Shown here one piece after another: positions 44,624 through 53,325 of a stretch of DNA of 64,000 nt. Below the pieces are notes generated by a model. It was given only the letters and a program-made list of their open reading frames with translations, did not search any database and was not told the origin of the DNA. Position 1 is the stretch's first letter, and each line of letters begins with the position of its first letter. The position numbers were made by a program, and so were the translations under genes. The DNA comes from [Clostridium] scindens ATCC 35704 (lineage in GTDB: Bacteria > Bacillota > Clostridia > Lachnospirales > Lachnospiraceae), in the NCBI RefSeq assembly GCF_004295125.1, contig NZ_CP036170.1, forward strand, positions 3,594,041 through 3,658,040, read 5' to 3'.

Positions 44624-44914
44624 TTAGTTCCTCATAAATTCTGTAATCAAATTTTCTTTTTCACTGCCATTATACCAAAAGCATTCCTGTAAATGCATTG
44701 AAATTCCTGCTGCACTTTTCAATGCGAATATAGCTGCCCAAAATCTTCCGTAGTCTTGCTTGCGTCCTCTATCAAGGTACACTCTACGTCCCGGCTGTCT
44801 ATCTGCACAGTTCAAATCCTCTTTTTCAAAAATCTGGTCTGTCTGCTCACAAATTCTATCCATATCACTTTGTGTCAGCTTACTAGAATCAAATTTTATC
44901 TCTACTTTATACAT
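44624..44914 (-). CDS. small partner protein of the VapD-like gene
   Basis: A 96-residue protein starting MYKVEIKFDSSKLTQSDMD, without a family I recognise. It ends 3 bases before the VapD-like gene and is co-transcribed with it. It contains a DRGRKQDYGRFWAAIFALKS segment. An antitoxin role is possible. Confidence 0.6.
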   Translation of the reverse strand: MYKVEIKFDSSKLTQSDMDRICEQTDQIFEKEDLNCADRQPGRRVYLDRGRKQDYGRFWAAIFALKSAAGISMHLQECFWYNGSEKENLITEFMRN

Positions 44915-45236
44915 TACATTCACCCTTTCAATTCACTGAAACGATAACTCATTTACTTCTTCTCTTATCATTCTAACATTAAACCTTTAAAAAATCATTT
45001 CTTTTTTCATATTCAAATTTTATTTACCCTTACACATTTATTATGCTTTATTATTGTGTGAAAGTAAACCTTTATTTCACCACAACAGCGGTGAGGAATA
45101 AATTTATTGGTTTCTTCACCAAATCCTTGATTTTTCAATTTCTAAACTTTATCCACATTCATATTGTTCGTATCGCCTGTTATTCACTTCGGATAAGCCC
45201 AGTAAACCAATTTTAGAAAAAATGCTTCTCCCGCTA
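44915..45236. other. AT-rich gap
   Basis: No gene is supported. A loose inverted repeat (TTTATTTCACC about 45071 and GGTGAGGAATAAA about 45091) is present. It probably holds the promoter for the VapD-like pair. Confidence 0.4.
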
Positions 45237-45395
45237 TCATATCAGAATATAAAAATAAAGTACAGAGCCAAATCGAATGTTTGTTCTGTACTTTATTTTT
45301 GTTGCCATTTGCTGTACTTCTGCTGTTCCAGTTCGTATGACAAATCCTCGTTCTGTTGCCTTTTTTCCAAGTTCAGTTCTGTTGTATTCTGTCAT
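45237..45395 (-). CDS. 52-residue frame, possibly a truncated toxin-antitoxin gene
   Basis: An ATG at 45395 is 6 bases after a strong GGAGGAG site. The product starts MTEYNRTELGKKATERGFVI, loosely like the start of AbiEii-type nucleotidyltransferase toxins, but then loses similarity and runs through a hairpin. It overlaps the preceding 67-codon frame by 23 bases. It is probably the remains of a longer gene. Confidence 0.35.
   Translation of the reverse strand: MTEYNRTELGKKATERGFVIRTGTAEVQQMATKIKYRTNIRFGSVLYFYILI
45251..45300. terminator. bidirectional terminator-like hairpin
   Basis: AAAAATAAAGTACAGA (45251-45266) pairs with TCTGTACTTTATTTTT (45285-45300), giving A/T tracts on both strands. 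It can end the HipA operon. Confidence 0.65.
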
Positions 45396-45576
45396 TAGAA
45401 ACTCCTCCATTTATCAAACCGTACCTATTAGCAGGAATAACTAATTTCCATATACCATCATAGCGTCCACTTGTATCTTCCTTTGTTAAATATCTGTTAC
45501 TCAACCCTATTTTTTCTTTACATAGTTCAAAAAACGCATCACTTAATCCTAATTTTTTCTGATATGGTAATAGCAT
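45373..45576 (-). CDS. 67-residue protein overlapping the 3' end of the HipA-like gene
   Basis: The frame starts inside the last codons of the HipA-like gene, overlapping it by 38 bases, and encodes LGLSDAFFELCKEKIGLSNR and YDGIWKLVIPANRYG. It could be a separate coupled gene or the real C-terminus of the HipA-like protein after a frameshift. No ribosome site is seen at its ATG. Confidence 0.4.
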   Translation of the reverse strand: MLLPYQKKLGLSDAFFELCKEKIGLSNRYLTKEDTSGRYDGIWKLVIPANRYGLINGGVSNDRIQQN

Positions 45577-46642
45577 AATCCAATTTTCTTTTTCTCTCCA
45601 GCGCCGACTGCCATTGCTCTTCTGTCAGAAAATCAGGGCGCCGCATATCTTCCAGCCCGTTCAAATCAAGTCTAAGTTCAGACTGAGCCAGACAGGCAGC
45701 CTCGAATAAAGTCATCTCAGTCTCTGTGGTCTGGGATACTACATCTGGATTGCTAGAAAAAGCATGATCATGATCGAAAAGCGGACAGTATCCGATAAGC
45801 CTTCCGCTTGCATTCTCCATTAAAAATCCCCAATTCTGCTCATGCCTGTCATTATTATTCAAAATGTAATCTGCAATCTGCATTTTTAAATAAGCCGTTC
45901 TGTCTATTTTTATTGCCTCTACATATGGATTCAAACCATAGGCTTCGCAAAATACACGAAATTCTTCAAAGGTCACCATGGCAATATCTTCGGTCGTAAA
46001 CAGTCTGGAATTAACGATAACTTCTCCTACTCCCTCTATCCATTCCATTCTTTCTTTAGATAAGTAAGAATGAATCTCAGACTCTTCGGATCTTTTATAT
46101 GGTATATGTTCAATATCTATCACATTTAAAATTTCATCTGCCGGAATCTCATACTTTCCAACTTTATGAAGATACAAGCCATCCGCCTGCCGGATCCAGC
46201 CTTTCGCGCTTGCCCCCAGCGTCGTTAATTCTGGAGTATGAATCGCATTTTTTATTTGCGCATCAGCCGTATAGGTAACATTTCTTCCTGATAAAGAAAT
46301 CTCTGTGATAAATAAAGAAAACGGATTCTCAAACAAATTAACCTCTGCCCACTTCTTATCATCACCCTCTTGCAGGATCCAGTAAGAATCCTCTAGACTC
46401 AGTCCCCTGCATGCCTTGCATACAGCATATCGGTTCTTTTGAGACAGCCTTAAGCTGTTTAATATTTCTTTTGCATAACTTCTGCCAATCGAAAGCGTTC
46501 TGCCGGATGCCCATTCAACAAAATCCACCAGAGTGATCCTCTGTTTTCTGAGCGCAAACGGAAGACGTTCAAAATCTAAGATTTGGCATGCTCCATTTTC
46601 ATCGATTTCCAGTAAAGGGCTATCTTTCAACATTAACCGCAT
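45539..46642 (-). CDS. HipA-like serine/threonine kinase-fold protein
   Basis: A 367-residue protein with a HipA-type C-terminal kinase core: ADYILNNNDRHEQNWGFLME (catalytic loop) and CPLFDHDHAFSSNP (metal-binding Asp region). The N-terminal ~90 residues are unlike HipA. No HipB-type gene is directly upstream. HipA-family kinases phosphorylate translation factors and act as toxins or in defence. It marks the right edge of the accessory region. Confidence 0.75.
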   Translation of the reverse strand: MRLMLKDSPLLEIDENGACQILDFERLPFALRKQRITLVDFVEWASGRTLSIGRSYAKEILNSLRLSQKNRYAVCKACRGLSLEDSYWILQEGDDKKWAEVNLFENPFSLFITEISLSGRNVTYTADAQIKNAIHTPELTTLGASAKGWIRQADGLYLHKVGKYEIPADEILNVIDIEHIPYKRSEESEIHSYLSKERMEWIEGVGEVIVNSRLFTTEDIAMVTFEEFRVFCEAYGLNPYVEAIKIDRTAYLKMQIADYILNNNDRHEQNWGFLMENASGRLIGYCPLFDHDHAFSSNPDVVSQTTETEMTLFEAACLAQSELRLDLNGLEDMRRPDFLTEEQWQSALERKRKLDYAITISEKIRIK

Positions 46643-46896
46643 CCGTTTTTCTCCATTCTCTCTTAATCCATATCTCCGATAGACAATTTCGGGAACAAAT
46701 GTTCTTTTTCATTTTATCCTATTATATGGCTGGTGTCAATCACAAGAAAAGTCGCCCACCATAAATTTGATGTTCTCCATTGCGGTCATTTTCCCGCTAT
46801 GCTAGAATGGATTTTACAAGTTTATTGCACATTCCCAAAACGCAAAACTACCAGTACCAAGGGGCTATTTCCATTCCTTTCCCAGGTTAAGCGATG
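46643..46896. other. gap at the right edge of the accessory region
   Basis: About 250 bases with no gene recognised. Base composition shifts here from AT-rich island to the GC-richer backbone. Confidence 0.4.
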
Positions 46897-47646
46897 CTAC
46901 TTCGCAATTGCCCACATGCGGACCGGGAGCCCTGTGGCTCCTTCAATTGGAAGAAACGCTGCAAATACGATGGCGCCTGCCGGAGGCACCTGATCCAGAT
47001 TGCACATGACCTCGACCTGCAATTTTCCCTTCCCCAGCAGGTATCTTTCGCATGCCAGATCCCCCGCCTTCTCTGCCAGAGCGGAGGCATCCGTATCCAG
47101 CGTCTCATGCCCGTTGGCCGCCGCATTCCTGACTTCATAGATATACTGCAGCGCTTCCATGGACCAGCCCGGGAAATGTTCCCCGCCATTCTCATCCACA
47201 TTGGAGATCGCATCCATATCCGGCCACCGCTCGCTCCATCCTGTGCGCAGCGCTACAAACGCCCCATCCGGAATATCTCCATACGCTTCTTCATACGCCT
47301 TAATATCCTCCACGGTAACTGCATAGTGCACATCTTCCTTCACCTTCTCGGACACATCGATCACCACGAGAGGATATGCCATGTTCCGCACGGTATACTG
47401 CTCGCTGAGCGGCTCCCCCTTCACAAAGTGTCCCGGAAAATCAATATGTGTTCCAAACTGCCCCGGAAACTTGAAGGTCTGGATCAGGCATTCCAGTTCA
47501 TTTCCCCAGTCATAGACCGTTTTCCCAAGTTCTACCGCGCCTTCCGGTATCCCCGCCCAATAGGGGCTGTGATTGTTCAGTGGATGTGATAATTCTATCC
47601 AGCGATACTTCTTCAATTCTTCCAACTTTTCCCATAATTCATACAT
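46897..47646 (-). CDS. cyclase-family metal hydrolase (kynurenine formamidase-like fold)
   Basis: A 249-residue protein with the family metal site FGTHIDFPGHF and a downstream RTGWSERW motif. AGGAGG lies before the ATG. Members hydrolyse cyclic or amide substrates such as N-formylkynurenine or isatin; the substrate here is unknown. It is the first gene on the backbone side of the island and has no obvious operon partner. Confidence 0.85.
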   Translation of the reverse strand: MYELWEKLEELKKYRWIELSHPLNNHSPYWAGIPEGAVELGKTVYDWGNELECLIQTFKFPGQFGTHIDFPGHFVKGEPLSEQYTVRNMAYPLVVIDVSEKVKEDVHYAVTVEDIKAYEEAYGDIPDGAFVALRTGWSERWPDMDAISNVDENGGEHFPGWSMEALQYIYEVRNAAANGHETLDTDASALAEKAGDLACERYLLGKGKLQVEVMCNLDQVPPAGAIVFAAFLPIEGATGLPVRMWAIAK

Positions 47647-47718
47647 AATCTGGTCCTCCTCTAATAAAATTCACAAAACTACTCTTCGTCTAAAAGACAT
47701 TATACATTTTCAACTGTC

Positions 47719-49068
47719 TTAAATTATATCCCCATCATCAAATGGATCTCCACATTCCGGGCAGAACTTAGGCGGATTCTTCATATCTTTCGGTTCCCAG
47801 CCGCATTTATCGCAGCGGTATTGGGGAACTCCCGCCGGCTTCTTCGCTCCGCATTCTGTACAGAATTTTCCTTTGTTCACCACCCCGCAGGAACACGTCC
47901 AGCCCTCCTCAGGTATTGGCTTGGGCGCGCCGCATTCCTGGCAGAACTTTCCAGTATTTCCTGCCATGCCGCAGGCACAGATCCACCCATCCATCGCGGG
48001 GGTTCCGGGCTGATAAGCAGCTGCCTGAGGCCTGACATTCTGCGGTCCTTGCCCCGTCTGCTGCCCCATCTGGTAAAGATTCTGCGCATTCATGCCTCCC
48101 AGCGTTCCTGCCATTCCCATGCCCATGAAAGCCATGGCCGGACCTGCATTCTCATTCTTCGCCGCCGCCTGCATGGCCGCTGCCTGCGCCTGCGCCAGGT
48201 GGGCCGCTGCCATGGTCGGATCCTTCATCACCGCCGTCCGCTGCAGTTCCTTAATATATGCCTCATCCTCCTCGGATGCGGTCACGCTGTTCACGCCTAT
48301 GGATACGATCTCAATTCCTCGGATGTCCTCCCATTTATCGGATAGGACTTCCTTCAGGGCATCTGCCAGTTCCATCGTATGGCCCGGCAGTGCGCTGTAG
48401 CGGACGCCCATCTCGGATATTTTGGCAAATGCGGGCTGGAGCGCTGTCAAAAGTTCGCTTTTGAGCTGGCTGTCCAGATCCTTTGTTGTAAATTCATCGT
48501 CCACATTGCCGCATACATTCTTATAGAATAGGATCGGATTGTTCAGCTGATAGGAATATTGTCCAAAACACCGGATGGCAATATCCATGTCCAGCCCGAT
48601 ATTATAGTCAACGACTCTGAATGGCACCGGATTCGGCGTGCCATACTTATTTCCCATCATTTCCTTTGTGTTAAAGAAATAGACCCTCTGGTCGTTTCCA
48701 GTCTCTCCGCCCATCGTAAAACGTTTCTTAAGGGTATTCCAGGAATCCAGAAGCCCTTTTCCGAAACCTCCGTAGAATATGGTAGGCTCTGTAGAACTAT
48801 CCCAGATGAACTCGCCCGGCTCAGATGAAAATTCTACCACCTTGCCCTGTTCTACGATCATCATGCACTGCCCCTCGTTGACTGCAACGACAGAGCCATT
48901 GCTGATAATATTGTCGCTTCCCTTTTTATTGGAGCCCCTTCTAGTCGTACGTTTGACTCCCTTGGTCACGATCACTCCGTCCTCCAGGGAATCGCAATAG
49001 AAGTATTCCCTCCACTGGTCTGCCAGCACTCCTCCAACTGATCCTAATGCCGCTTTAATCAATCCCAT
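47719..49068 (-). CDS. SPFH-domain protein with C-terminal zinc ribbons (YdjI-like)
   Basis: A 449-residue protein. Residues about 50-280 form an SPFH/virion-core-like domain. An Ala/Met/Gln-rich linker follows, then three short zinc ribbons with paired CxC/CxxC motifs (WICACGM, WTCSCGV, YRCDKCGW). This is the YdjI architecture. In B. subtilis ydjI belongs to a sigma-W operon with ydjF-ydjG-ydjH for membrane stress. Here it follows a TPM-domain gene and a YdjG-like gene, and the pspA-like ydjF is missing. Confidence 0.88.
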   Translation of the reverse strand: MGLIKAALGSVGGVLADQWREYFYCDSLEDGVIVTKGVKRTTRRGSNKKGSDNIISNGSVVAVNEGQCMMIVEQGKVVEFSSEPGEFIWDSSTEPTIFYGGFGKGLLDSWNTLKKRFTMGGETGNDQRVYFFNTKEMMGNKYGTPNPVPFRVVDYNIGLDMDIAIRCFGQYSYQLNNPILFYKNVCGNVDDEFTTKDLDSQLKSELLTALQPAFAKISEMGVRYSALPGHTMELADALKEVLSDKWEDIRGIEIVSIGVNSVTASEEDEAYIKELQRTAVMKDPTMAAAHLAQAQAAAMQAAAKNENAGPAMAFMGMGMAGTLGGMNAQNLYQMGQQTGQGPQNVRPQAAAYQPGTPAMDGWICACGMAGNTGKFCQECGAPKPIPEEGWTCSCGVVNKGKFCTECGAKKPAGVPQYRCDKCGWEPKDMKNPPKFCPECGDPFDDGDII

Positions 49069-49085
49069 ATCTGTATCCTCCTGCT

Positions 49086-50012
49086 CTAAAATTTACCGCT
49101 GGCGCCGCCATGCATATTCCCATGCTTATCCTTATGCAGCGTTGTCCTGTTATGACTGCCATAATGCTGTCTGTTGTCCTGCTTTTGCTCGATCGGCTTC
49201 TTCGTGATGCTGCTGGTAAGAAATATATCCCTCTTGCGTATCTGGGTCGCAGCATCTCCTCTCTGGTAGTCCTGGGCATCTTTCTGCATATTTGCCGTCT
49301 TCATCCCGGACTTCAAGGATGCCATATAAAGTATGGTCAGAATCAGTCCGCAGACAAGTGCCGGTATGATATAATCCTCCGGGCCTTTCGGCTCCTTGGG
49401 CTTTGCGTCCGTTTCTTCCGCCTTTTCTTCTGCCTTTTCTTCCTCCTTGCTCTCTGCCTCTTTCTGCCCATCGGCAATAGCAGAAGCCAGGGCATTGCCA
49501 AGTTCATTTTCTTCTTTTTGTGGATTCAAATTACGCTCCAGCGTCTTGTCCAGTTCCTTCAAATAAGATTGAAACCCCTGATAGTACTGGTCAGAGGAAA
49601 AATATCCGGATGCCGCATGATCTCCCAATGCGGACAAGTCGTAATCGGAAAACATGGTCATGGCTGCACCGTTGGTGGAGATTGCCCATTCCCTGCTTCC
49701 CATATCCAGCAGAAACAGGATTCCGTCCTTGCCCTCTCCTATCCCATATCCTCTGTTCACATACTGCATGTCAGCCTCTGCCTGGGCTGTGCCTTCCTGC
49801 CTCCGATTCTCCGTCATCAGCACAATGTCTATCTGGTATTGCTGGGTCATCTCATCAATCTGGCTTGACAGCCGGGTCTCATCATAATCCGACAGTATCC
49901 CTGCATCATCTATGACTTTGGGCAGATCCGTCCCCTCGCTGGCTGCCACCGGAATGACGTTTGCAGCTAGCAGGCATAAGGCCGCCGCAATCAATCGTAA
50001 TCTCTTCATCAT
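49086..50012 (-). CDS. TPM-domain membrane protein (YdjH/YgcG-like)
   Basis: A 308-residue protein with a signal peptide (RLIAAALCLLAANVIPVAAS), an extracellular TPM domain (VIDDAGILSDYDETRLSSQI; GILFLLDMGSREWAIST), an acidic Glu/Lys-rich linker, one membrane helix (PALVCGLILTILYMAS) and a basic tail ending in a glycine-rich stretch. It sits between YdjG-like and YdjI-like genes and probably works with them at the membrane. Confidence 0.86.
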   Translation of the reverse strand: MMKRLRLIAAALCLLAANVIPVAASEGTDLPKVIDDAGILSDYDETRLSSQIDEMTQQYQIDIVLMTENRRQEGTAQAEADMQYVNRGYGIGEGKDGILFLLDMGSREWAISTNGAAMTMFSDYDLSALGDHAASGYFSSDQYYQGFQSYLKELDKTLERNLNPQKEENELGNALASAIADGQKEAESKEEEKAEEKAEETDAKPKEPKGPEDYIIPALVCGLILTILYMASLKSGMKTANMQKDAQDYQRGDAATQIRKRDIFLTSSITKKPIEQKQDNRQHYGSHNRTTLHKDKHGNMHGGASGKF

Positions 50013-50031
50013 CTTCTACCCTTTCCTACAA

Positions 50032-51135
50032 TTATAAAAATAAACGGACAAGCATGATCAGCATGTAAACCGCAATACTGCTTCCAGCAAAGAAGCCCAA
50101 GGCATTCTTCCAGAATAGTCCCGAATCCACCGGCAGCTCGCCTACCAGCTTTCCCGTCTGCCCATTCATGGCAAACCGGTAAATCTTGTCTTTATATTCA
50201 ACTTTCACCACCCAGACGGGCAGCAGCGCATAATGGACTGATCCATTGGTGCAGCCAATCTGTGAATTCTTCAGCATCAGGATGTCATATTCCTTCTTGT
50301 CAACGGACTGCTTTAAAATGTCCTGAAAACTGGTCTTAATCCTCTCCTGCGCCCTGCCGCGGCTCTCATCTTTGGAAACGTCATACTTGATCGCTTCATA
50401 GCCGGACAGGTATGCCTCGTCAAACGAAACGGCCTTTGACATGTCATATGGCTCGATAGATTCCATATAGGCGTCATCCATTTCCACAGATCCATCCACC
50501 GGCACATAGTCAAAACTTACGCGGCCTTCCCTGGATACCAGATAATAGTCTGTCTGTATGTATTCATACTGCTGGTCCTTCCATTTTTTGATCCTCTGTC
50601 CATTATAATTGATGGTTCCCTCTGCCTGACAGCTGAACAGCCAGAATGGGACATAGATTCCCGTGATCTCCTTGATCTTCTGGTCGCTTTGGAAGGATCT
50701 TGGAAGCAGGGCCTTCTTTTTGCAGAATCCCTTATATGCTTCTTTTGCGGCTTTCGCATCCAGTTGAAACGGCACGATAAGATCCGGCTTAAATCCCCCT
50801 GATACCTGTTTCGGAAGAATGACCGGGCTGTCGCAGTATGGGCACTTGGTTGCAGCCGTCGTCTCCCGGGCTTCAATCTCTCCGCCACAGGACGGGCATT
50901 TATATACCCTGCTTCCATCTTCCTTGACCACCCATTCACCTGTTCTTCCAAAGTCGGTGGTTCCCCAGTCGTAGGTGTCTTTTTTCTGCTCCGTGGACTC
51001 GACTACCTTTGCATATTCCTGGTAGGTCTCCATATCCATCTCGTTGTCGCAGTTCGGGCAATGAAGCTTCTGGGTGTCGCTGTTGAACACCAGGTTTCCG
51101 CCGCAGCAAGGACACTTATACTCTTTTACGCTCAT
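50032..51135 (-). CDS. zinc-ribbon membrane protein (YdjG-like)
   Basis: A 367-residue protein with two N-terminal zinc ribbons (YKCPCCGGNL/HCPNCDNEM and YKCPSCGGEI/KCPYCDSP), a central domain and a C-terminal membrane helix (FFAGSSIAVYMLIMLVRLFL). This matches the TFIIB-type zinc protein YdjG of B. subtilis. It is the first of three co-directional genes with gaps of about 20 bases, so one operon. Confidence 0.86.
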   Translation of the reverse strand: MSVKEYKCPCCGGNLVFNSDTQKLHCPNCDNEMDMETYQEYAKVVESTEQKKDTYDWGTTDFGRTGEWVVKEDGSRVYKCPSCGGEIEARETTAATKCPYCDSPVILPKQVSGGFKPDLIVPFQLDAKAAKEAYKGFCKKKALLPRSFQSDQKIKEITGIYVPFWLFSCQAEGTINYNGQRIKKWKDQQYEYIQTDYYLVSREGRVSFDYVPVDGSVEMDDAYMESIEPYDMSKAVSFDEAYLSGYEAIKYDVSKDESRGRAQERIKTSFQDILKQSVDKKEYDILMLKNSQIGCTNGSVHYALLPVWVVKVEYKDKIYRFAMNGQTGKLVGELPVDSGLFWKNALGFFAGSSIAVYMLIMLVRLFL

Positions 51136-51421
51136 GCTCTCTACCCCTTTACCTTTTGTATGCCTAATTATAGATAGTATATCATAGATTGTTTCTGTTT
51201 TGTATAACTGTCAGCATACAAAAAACATTTCCATTATTTTACAAAGGAAGGGGATGTCGGTTAATACCGATTTTTAAACTCTAAATCCTAAAATAAGAAT
51301 CTCCCATAAAAATCAGTGTTTTTCATACTTGATATTCTTTGGGAGATTCTTATTGTTCTTTTTCTGTATATATTTTAGGGCGCAAAACACCCATAACTGC
51401 ATTTTTGAACATGCACATTTT
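51136..51421. other. gap between the YdjG-like gene and the IS1182 transposase
   Basis: It holds the promoter region of the ydjG-like operon, a small stem TCGGT-TAAT-ACCGA near 51258, and the large hairpin at 51292-51354 that closes the IS. The exact left tip of the IS is not resolved. Confidence 0.45.
51292..51354. terminator. hairpin downstream of the IS1182 transposase
   Basis: Fifteen-base arms AATAAGAATCTCCCA (51292-51306) and TGGGAGATTCTTATT (51340-51354) pair perfectly. It lies 68 bases past the transposase stop and likely shields the IS from transcription. Confidence 0.65.
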
Positions 51422-53224
51422 TTAAGCCGTCTTTTCCTCGGTTTTTCCTTCGAATTTTTTAATCTCTTCATGAAGAAAACGATGATATTTATTCATGTTC
51501 CGACCAATGGCATACAGCATGAATTCTTTATACACCTTCTCTGACGTTCGGTAGTTGAATCTTCGGAAACTATCATTTTCCTTGATATCTCCAAAATGTC
51601 CTTCTGTCTGGATGGAACGGATCTGACGATTTAGAATCCCTTTCTCACTTTGGATGTTTGCATGGGATTCCTCTTTCAATGTTTCCCATTGTTCATTGAT
51701 CTTCATAACTTTGTTTTTCTCAGCATCTTTTTCTGCGTTATATTTATATAAGCATTTCGCTTTGTGTTCACAACCACTACAGTCTGCACATCCGTATACC
51801 TCAAAAGTCTGGGTATAACCCGGCTGTTTTTTGGTCTCTGTGCGGATATGATGCAATCCTCTTCCGTCATGACAAACATAATACCGTTCATCCTCAAATA
51901 TCTGTGTTTTCATGTTGTAATATTTTCCAATATCTTCTCTGTAAGCGCGTGTTTTCCGTTTTTCATGATCCTGCAGCTTGATGTAACTGGATATCTTATT
52001 TTTCTTTAAATACAGAAGATTTTTCTCGCTACAATAACCGCTATCTGCGGTTACTTCTTCCAAAATCTCCCCAAATGCATTTTTATGCTTTTCTAAAACC
52101 GGAATCAGTGTGTTATAGTCTGTCCGGTCATTGCTTACATAAGCATGGACAATGAAATAATTCTCTACTGCGATCTGAACATTATATGCGGCTTTTAACT
52201 GTCCGTTCAGCATGTGATCTTCTTTCATTCTCATAAAGGTGGCTTCTAAATCTGTTTTGGAATAGCTGTTCCTGTCCTTTCCCATGATCTCAAAACATTC
52301 TTTGTATCCCATAAGGCGTTCGCCGCAGGTTTCTAATTCCTCATAAAGCTGCTGGAGCTCCGATTTCCTCTTCCCTTTTCCGTAAACAAACGCAATCTGT
52401 TCCTTCTCTGCGATCTGAGTCAGATTTTTCTGAAGTTTCAAAATCTCCAATGGGGAACAGTTGTCAATCTCGATGATCGTATTATTGGACAACTTTTTAT
52501 GTTTTGTCAGTTTTCGCTTCCGGTTCTTTTCAATGACATCTCTTACCTTATCCATTCCTTCGATCACAAACATATGTGCATGGGGAATGTCATATTTTAT
52601 GCCATACTCATTTTCATCTATCCATGCATTATACTTCTGATACAGTGAATCAATCATATCGAGTAAGCCTGCGAGATGATAATTGATCGTCCCTCTCCAC
52701 ACAAATGTATAGCGGTTTGCATTGGCCTCTATTTTTGTTCCATCAATAAAAAGGGATTTCAATGTGATCAGTCCTTCTTTTTGCAGGCGGCGGAGAAACT
52801 GGTAATTCAACTCATCCAATACATCTGCAGTCAGTCTTTTATTCTTGAACTCATAAAAAGCATCCCTTTTTGGTTTCTGACCTTTGGTAAGCCAGATAAA
52901 TGCAAGGTCTCTTTCGCATAATTCCACAATACGGTCAACAGCTCTAATCCCACGCATGTTTGCGTAAGTAACTACGGCATACATCATAATTGGGTTATAC
53001 CCGGTTCTTCCCTTATCTGAACAATTGGCCAACAAGCCAGAAAAATCTAATTCCTCCATCACTTTTTTCAGGGTATAGACTGGATCGTCGTCAGGTAAAC
53101 ACAATTCGAAGAAACTGAAGTTAATTTTCTGTTGCCCTAATTCAAAAAATTCGTTATAATACTTATTGTTTAGCATAGTTACATTATAACATGTAACGGA
53201 GAAGAGATGGTTGTCGTTAGCCAT
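51422..53224 (-). mobile_element. IS1182-family transposase gene
   Basis: A 600-residue DDE transposase of the IS1182 type: N-terminal DUF772-like region (GYNPIMMYAVVTYANMRGIR), FIDGTKIEANANRYTFVWRG with the first catalytic aspartate, VTADSGYCSEKNLLYLK with the second, and the C-terminal cysteine cluster CADCSGCEHKAKCLY. It appears intact. An internal ATG at 53176 is an alternative start, because a TATAAT lies between the two ATGs. Terminal repeats could not be placed with confidence. It separates the ydj-like operon from the engB/lon cluster. Confidence 0.9.
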
Positions 53225-53241
53225 CTTTTTCTCTTTTATGG

Positions 53242-53289
53242 AAAAATTTCAGGGGCAGATGTGACCTGGTATGAGTCACATCTGCCCCT
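53242..53289 (-). terminator. terminator after the AI-2E-family gene
   Basis: AGGGGCAGATGTGAC (53251-53265) pairs with GTCACATCTGCCCCT (53275-53289); a T run follows on the minus strand. It closes the tig-to-AI-2E gene run. Confidence 0.8.
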
Positions 53290-53325
53290 ATTTGGAACTA
53301 TCTATTTCCCGATAGCCCCTTCCTT

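Noticed and set aside
19796..46642. An integrative conjugative element
   Set aside because: No relaxase, coupling protein or type IV secretion genes are present; at most the island is mobilised by others or only integrates and excises.
24083..46861. Similarity between 24083-24106 and 46838-46861 as element borders
   Set aside because: The match is about 21 of 24 bases with no further extension and could be shared gene debris, so it is not enough to define an attachment pair.
51422..53224. Precise ends of the IS1182 element
   Set aside because: Candidate terminal repeats near 51230 and 53245 are too weak to place by eye, so only the gene and its hairpin are reported.
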